Source: Epiperipatus broadwayi
Lineage: Eukaryota; Onychophora; Udeonychophora; Euonychophora; Peripatidae
Length of the DNA: 64,000 nucleotides
Assembly: GCA_028023455.1 (NCBI GenBank)
Contig: JAQFVV010000513.1
Coordinates: forward strand, 188,001 to 252,000
Direction of reading: 5' to 3'
In this document: piece after piece, positions 58,674 through 64,000 of the stretch
Layout of the letters: each line of letters opens with the position of its first letter
How positions within the stretch are numbered: the first letter of the stretch is position 1
The notes under the pieces: model-generated
What the model was told of the DNA's origin: nothing
Seen by the model: the letters and a program-made list of their open reading frames with translations, nothing else
Database searches by the model: none
Program-made: the position numbers and the translations under genes

Positions 58674-59003
58674 CCTAATTGTAAATATAGGGGATTTGAA
58701 CTCAGACTTTCAAGCACCTTTCAACTATCCATACTATCTCTATCATTGATACCCATTATCACACACATGTATAAACGATTAATAATCATCAATATACGTA
58801 TTCATATACATATATATATATATATATATGTGTGTGTGTTAGAGATGATGATCTGGACCAACTGATAAGTGCTGGTTCAGCATGAAATACATATATTGGT
58901 GATTGTTAATCTTTTCTACATGTGTATCAGTGATATGAGATAGTGGGGGTAGTTGAAATGTGCTTGAAAGTCTGAGTTCAAATCCTCTACATTTACTATT
59001 AGG
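58674..59003. repeat. Inverted pair of the second SINE-like repeat
   Basis: The left arm (58674-58805, minus orientation) and right arm (58882-59003, plus orientation) share gatttgaactcagactttca / its complement, catcaccaatatatgtattt-like blocks and gtatcagtgatatgagatag-like blocks. The spacer (58806-58881) holds (TA)n(TG)n and the 5' head of the plus copy. The B-box-like gagttcaaatcct suggests a tRNA-derived SINE. A third copy is at 44126-44290. Confidence 0.7.
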
Positions 59004-59009
59004 AAAGTA

Positions 59010-59875
59010 ATTAGTCATTTTGCGATGCAAAAATTAGAAAAAAAATGAGCTTTTTAATTTATTTTATATGATAAATGAATGGTAATTAAAAATTATTACT
59101 TGAAATGGAGGAGGGGCTTGATAATCTAAATATTCTCATGAATGTTTCATTTGACATTCTTTTCTAGATTATCATCAATCTCGATAATTCACATAACCAA
59201 TATTCAATGTAGTCTAGTGGGAGATATTTATCCCATGATTTTAAAATCATCATTTTATAACAAAAGTGTTAAAGAAACTAGAGAAGATCCCATTATGATT
59301 GTGAATGCCTTATGTTAAAATAATGAGAGCACATAGTATGTCTTTTATATATGTAATATTGACTATAACTTTTACCTGATGAGAGTATTGCTGCATTTTT
59401 TACACAATGATCATAAAAGAATCTATGTTTAATAATATGATATATATTGTTAATCATTCAAATAAAATAAACAAAATGTGTTTTGTATAAAATGTGGATT
59501 TAGCTATCATTGACTTGTGATTAGTTGGTGGAGCTGATGAAGGGGATTCTTTTGAAACTGATAAATCATGGACTTTATATTGTCATAGCTTACAGTTCAA
59601 AAAATCATTATTGTTTAACAATTTTTATCTCATTTAACAGGAGTTTTCCAAAGAAATTATGTCATGACATATACATATTTATATTTATTTAAGCATATAA
59701 GTGTGTCATAGCTTTCTAAATTTTAGTTAAAATTTTTGAATGGAAATTGTATTAAAGTAATTTTAAAAATGTAATATTACTTACAATGTTTAATAATTAA
59801 TTATATTTAAATTAAAATGTGGTTGGTTGATGATAAAAATTGTTAAAATTTATATTGCAAAAAAAAAAAAAACTG
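59010..59875. other. AT-rich sequence, no gene seen
   Basis: Nothing recognised apart from a short inverted pair near 59118-59180 (cttgataatctaaa / tctagattatcatcaa). Confidence 0.45.
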
Positions 59876-59879
59876 TATA

Positions 59880-60857
59880 CAGGAAGTTCTCTACTTTCAT
59901 ACCTAATTGGTTCAGAAAGGTATATGAAAGTTGAAAAAACCCAACAAAAATGGTTTTCAAAATATTTATTTTTTTATTGATTAGTATCTGGTGATTTTTT
60001 ATATAAATTTCTAAAGAGATAACTGAATTGCACCCTTCTATTTCTTTTCTTGATAAAGAGTTCTGTATTTTGCTGTCTTTTTATATTGCTCTTCCTATAT
60101 GAGATATATGCTTTCCATTAGAATCACATGTTTCCATGATTGTCGATCAGCTTAAATTATATGAATGACTGATTGAAGCAAAACATTTGTCACTTTTAAA
60201 ACATCTAATTATATTCATCTTTGTCTCTATCATATGGAGATTATGAGACCTTGATTTTTTTTGTCCACATCAACATTTCTGTTTTCAGCTAAAAACAATT
60301 TTTTTTACCAAAACACAAATTTGAAAATATAACAAACTTTTCTTAAACTGCTGTAATTTATACATATCTGTACTTAAACACTATCCTAAGAAAAGCTATT
60401 AACTAATATGTATTTCTTGAAGCTTAGTGTTTTCGAGGACAAAGTATGAATATGAGGAAATATTTTACCCTTGAAAGCACCAAGCTTCAACAAAGAACAC
60501 ATTTATTTATAGCTTTTTTTAGGATGGCATTTAAGTGCAGATATTATAAATCAAAATAGAAATGTACATAAAATGTTAGCACATGTTCTAACATAAACTG
60601 ACAGGACACAACTTATCAATATGTGTTAAATCAAGATGTCCTTGCTCAAGACTAAACCTCTGATTCCAAAAATGGATGTGATTAATGCTGGAGAGGTGGG
60701 GAGAGAATAGTGATTAAAAGTCCATGAGAAGGGGAGAATCATTACAGGAAAGTATGCACATTTTGCCATATATATTGATAAAAATTGAAAGTATGAAATG
60801 TGTATGAAATAACCACTTGGACAAAAGTATAAATGTATGACAGTAGAGGACCACCTG
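59880..60857. mobile_element. Tigger/pogo-like transposon remnant (978 bp)
   Basis: The left terminus CAGGAAGTTCTCTACTTTCA and the reverse complement of the right terminus CAGGTGGTCCTCTACTGTCA agree over about 22 of 26 bases, and both are directly flanked by TA (59878-59879, 60858-60859). A CAGG-type TIR with TA duplication is the pogo/Tigger pattern. The interior shows no transposase I can read, so it is probably a deleted, non-autonomous copy. An 83-codon minus frame at the right end is judged incidental. Confidence 0.7.
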
Positions 60858-60859
60858 TA

Positions 60860-61320
60860 TTTATATAGGATATACATATAAGAAATAAAATTTGACCTGA
60901 TGCTTGAATTTCAAACTGGAATACAACATATATTCAAATAATTTAGCCAAAATGAGAATTTCAGCCAGACACTCTATTATTCTACTGCTTAATATTTTTA
61001 GAATTTTAAAAGTCAATAGCAAATTCTTGATACATATAAATAATGGAAGAGTTAATTATATTTATTATTTGTCAGATAAAAAGTACAACAGGTAAAAGGT
61101 TTTGATTTTATTTTAGCCAAATAATCAAACTTTTACAAAGTTATTTTCTTTAATAAATTAAATTATAAAACAATTTTAGTTTATATAAACAATAATTTTA
61201 AGAATATCTATCAGTAGTTAATCACAAAATGTATAAAATGAGTCATGGCTGGCCTATGGGGCTCCCAGTCAGTGAAGTTGTCTGTACTTGTTCAAATTTG
61301 AGAATTTGATTATTCCAAAA
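60860..61320. other. AT-rich sequence, nothing recognised
   Basis: A 63-codon frame at 60904-61095 has no family resemblance. Confidence 0.4.
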
Positions 61321-61325
61321 TTTGA

Positions 61326-61658
61326 ATGTCTATCAAATATAGTCTTATATTCCAGATATGTGGACATACTTTTGTATGTGCTAGTGAAGGAACTATTTGT
61401 AAAATTCATACTGAATTAGCATCTGCAATGGCTCTAATTTGGACCATCAAGAAGAAAGATGAGCTCCTGCATAACATAAATGCTTTAGACTATAGGATGA
61501 TTTTAAAACCATTAAATGTAAGATGCACCATACACCCTAGATCTAATAATCTCTTCTCCCATAAATATGCTGGTTTAAAAGGCCTAGTTGATTGGAGAAG
61601 AAACATTGATATATACATTAAAGACCTAATAAACATGGGTACAATTCTAAAAAAATAA
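61326..61658 (+). pseudogene. Penelope-like element: linker after the reverse transcriptase
   Basis: A 110-codon frame. Its second half, ALDYRMILKPLNVRCTIHPR followed by SNNLFSHKYAGLKGLVD, resembles the segment of Penelope-like element proteins that joins the reverse transcriptase to the GIY-YIG nuclease (L-P-Y...ILKPLNIRVxxxP...LRxxL...KD). The first half (HTFVCASEGTICKIHTELAS) is not recognised. The start codon is arbitrary. Downstream at 61865 the nuclease domain follows after an AT-rich gap. Confidence 0.5.
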
Positions 61659-61864
61659 CTGCAATTATCATGAATTTTTATAACAAAATCTTGCACCTTA
61701 TGAACATTCAACCTAATAATAAAAAATGTTCTAGTCTCCCTTATATTTTGAAATTTGCATAAAAATTTTAAAAAAACATTTGTACCTATAAATACAATAT
61801 CATTTTGTGCTTGCCTCCATCGTTAAATAAATTATTAAATAATTCAAAAAAACAAAATATCTAG

Positions 61865-62196
61865 AGAGGCTTCAAATCAAATTGTGTACAAAATTAATTG
61901 CAAAGAAGGCTTACTATGATGAAATCCAAGCTAACTTATCGACAAAACTTGCCCAGCATAAATATCTGCACAACTGAGCCAAGAATAGTTGTGAATATTC
62001 TTGTGTTTTCTTGGATCATGAGTTGCAATCAGGCCATAACTTTGATCTTTCTACAGCTGATATTGTTTGTTCAGAGAGAGACTACAGAAAGAGAAATGTG
62101 AAGGAATCATGGTCAATAGCTAAAGATCAAATAAAAAGAACTCTTGCACTCCTCTTTCTAAAAATTGACACTTGGAGCAAACACTTTTGCCACTAG
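61865..62196 (+). pseudogene. Penelope-like element: decayed GIY-YIG endonuclease domain
   Basis: The plus strand reads NQIVYKINCKEG, then after a frame change AYYDEIQANLSTKLAQHKYL, a stop, and then LDHELQSGHNFDLSTADIVC with ERDYRKRNVKESWSI. This matches the order VYxIxC...YIGET...LxTRLxEH...H...GHxFDFxxAxI...E..YxxRxxxESxxI of the GIY-YIG nuclease domain of Penelope-like retroelements. The Gly of the YIG motif is replaced (YYDE), and there are frame changes and stops, so it is inactive. Confidence 0.65.
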
Positions 62197-62199
62197 TAT

Positions 62200-62785
62200 G
62201 TTAATCTTTTATTTGATATTCAATTTAACTTTAAATCTAGATTTCAACTTCCTTTAGTCACATAATGATATGATTCTAATAGCACTCAGCTTTAAATAAA
62301 TTTTCTTTTTTACAAATTCAAACCTGTTTTGTAATTAAAAATGTTTTAACATTTAATAACAGCAATGTTTTTTGTTTATTTTTTTAAAAAAATAAAATAA
62401 AATTCACTTCTCACATGGGAATGTCAGAATCATTACATTTACACCATACATAGTTTAATGCAAGATAATCTCCAAATGTAAAGATGTTTGGATCAGAGCT
62501 CAACTATGTATTCATTTTTATTGCTTAAAAGTTTGTTTGATCTTTTGAGGATTATATCATTTTAATAATTAATTTGTTTCATGTACGATGAATTTTGAAC
62601 ATAAATTTATGTGTTAAGTTAATGGAAAGTAAGGAAATTATAATACACAACAATCAACCTTTATTCTAAGAGAAGTTTAGAATCACAGATTGTCTAAATT
62701 AAGCCAGGCAAACTTTTTTATGCTATATGTAATCACTCACACTAAAGTGTAATCCACTAATCCAAACAATTACACAATTAACTCA
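62200..62785. other. AT-rich sequence, no gene seen
   Basis: Nothing recognised. Confidence 0.45.
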
Positions 62786-62791
62786 ATATTG

Positions 62792-62855
62792 TTTGGCATG
62801 ATGGTAGAGTATCAGACTCAAAAGCTAAAGGTTCCTGATTAATTATCAGTTGAGT
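62792..62855 (+). repeat. tRNA-like SINE fragment (weak)
   Basis: ggcatgatggtagagtatca, gactca and aaggttcctgattaa resemble the A-box half and part of the B box of a tRNA. No full cloverleaf, tail or duplication seen. Confidence 0.25.
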
Positions 62856-62859
62856 TGGT

Positions 62860-64000
62860 TATTTGAATAAAACCATTGAAGTCAACCACTCACTTTGGGG
62901 CTTTAATGCCACATCATCTCATTAACATCTAACAGTGTATTTTAATAACTGCCTACATATGATAAATCTTGTAGATTTTCTACCTACTTTTATATGGTGG
63001 CGTATAAATCCTGATGTAGTCTTGTGAAAAATGTCCCAGCCTAATCTTTCTCACCATTTACGTACTTCATATAACAAATCTATGCTTATCAAATGAGCAC
63101 AACATTAGAAACACATGATCATCTACACAGACAGTTATCACATTTTTTTTTATATATTAATCAAGACCATCTTGAAGCATAGATGTTTTTCCAACGAGAC
63201 TGCAGCTTCATATTGATAACAAGTTTTACAGAAGTGAGGAAAATGAGAAGGATTTGACTGATCACTGATATTTTTCAAGTGTATTACTCAATTAATTGCA
63301 TGTGCCCCCACATACACATATATTGAAAACTTGATATATGTTTTCAAAAGCAGATCTATTTATACCAGTATAGAAGCATCTACTGTAAACCTGAGTAATC
63401 AGTAGACATAACACTGTAATATTTATACTCCTAGATTAACTTTTGCTTTTTGCTCTTGAGGGTAACTGGTGTTCGTTGATTACTCAAACTTGTAATAGGT
63501 GGCTCTAGTATAGAGTGAAAAAACGTCTCTTAGAAGCACGTGAATAAGCGAGAAAATCGTGATGTTGTTGGTGATATATATACTATGTTTTACAAAATGT
63601 AAGTATATCTTAAAAGTATATATATACGTTCATATGTGCATCTTAGTTTTTTTTTTTATTTTTAATGAAAAGAAGCTTTATTTATGCCCTAAATGTGTCA
63701 GTGAATAAAAGTCACATTCCAAAGTATTCAGTGTGGAAAATGTTGTGGCATGTTTTAAATGATCTGCAAATTTATTAATGTTTAATTCTGTCATTATTTT
63801 GGCATGCTGTGCACAATATGATTTTAGAATTTTAGTAGAAAGAACAAAATTTATTGCTTAGAATTTTTTTTTTTATTAGAAAAGGGAAGCATTATTTTAA
63901 AATAGAATCATTCATCAGGTAGTAAATGTGGTTATAATAAGAATGACAAAAATAATATGGTTTAAAGGATTAAAGCGTTCCTTTGATTATGTTTACTAAC
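62860..64000. other. AT-rich sequence to the window end, no gene seen
   Basis: No recognisable gene or element. A GC-richer patch at about 63460-63560 has no coding frame. Confidence 0.4.

Noticed and set aside
61490-61711. 73-codon minus frame
   Set aside because: Antisense to the Penelope-like linker fragment.
1-64000. CRISPR array, operon or bacterial contamination
   Set aside because: No regularly spaced direct repeats with unique spacers, no closely packed ORFs, and eukaryotic splice and retroelement signatures throughout.

Overview
This is AT-rich animal nuclear DNA (GC about a quarter by eye). It shows no bacterial-style gene packing. Nearly every recognisable coding stretch belongs to a transposable element in some state of decay: RTE-like, BovB-like and crustacean/arachnid-like LINEs, a Penelope-like element, mariner, hAT, pogo/Tigger and a possible piggyBac gene, plus tRNA-derived SINEs. 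This mixture, the (TA)n/(TG)n tracts and a CAGT-type initiator suggest an invertebrate, most likely an arthropod. A very AT-rich crustacean would fit, but that is inference and the species cannot be read from the sequence.

Layout. 0.86-4.09 kb: a nearly complete RTE-like retrotransposon (878-4074) inside a 15-bp target-site duplication, broken by two frame lesions. 4.8-5.6 kb: a tRNA-like SINE remnant, an inverted-repeat MITE and a foldback hairpin. 6.38-8.6 kb: candidate minus-strand spliced gene or pseudogene, possibly piggyBac-derived, behind a promoter-like block with ETS, NRF-1 and YY1 motifs. 13.5-14.7 kb: old RTE pieces. 17.0-17.3 kb: truncated RTE copy with its own duplication. 18.2-18.6 kb: second copy of the MITE. 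19.6-20.7 kb: 3' part of a second LINE (minus). 21.9-22.2 kb: RTE fragment (minus). 23.6 kb: possible promoter and untranslated first exon. 24.9-25.0 kb: suspect homopolymer stretch. 25.29-25.94 kb: young truncated RTE copy. 29.66-31.34 kb: possible composite element with inverted repeat clusters and an internal 130-bp tandem repeat. 32.5-32.8 kb: third LINE remnant (minus). 33.44-34.69 kb: dead mariner (minus). 36.8, 45.4, 48.0, 53.85 and 54.3 kb: copies of one tRNA-derived SINE, three with clear target-site duplications and one (45.4 kb) with a short one. 39.6 kb: ACT/AGT repeat. 42.3-42.6 kb: unrecognised broken ORF. 46.9-48.4 kb: nested RTE, hAT, LINE and SINE. 49.04-49.34 kb: CCAAT box, TATA box, initiator, ATG and splice donor, the best candidate for a host gene. 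51.25-51.47 kb: pogo-type DNA-binding remnant beside a terminal repeat. 53.06-53.38 kb: large palindrome. 58.67-59.0 kb: inverted pair of a second SINE-like repeat. 59.88-60.86 kb: Tigger-like element. 61.3-62.2 kb: Penelope-like remnant with a decayed GIY-YIG domain.

The elements do not form a pathway. They record layers of insertion: RTE-type activity gave (GAT)n-tailed truncated copies, a SINE family kept a constant GTCAAGC head, and DNA transposons left terminal-repeat remnants. Host genes are represented at most by first exons at about 49.2 kb, about 23.7 kb and, on the minus strand, about 8.2 kb; any further exons lie in AT-rich sequence that I could not resolve. No intact protein gene, functional tRNA, rRNA gene or CRISPR array was found.
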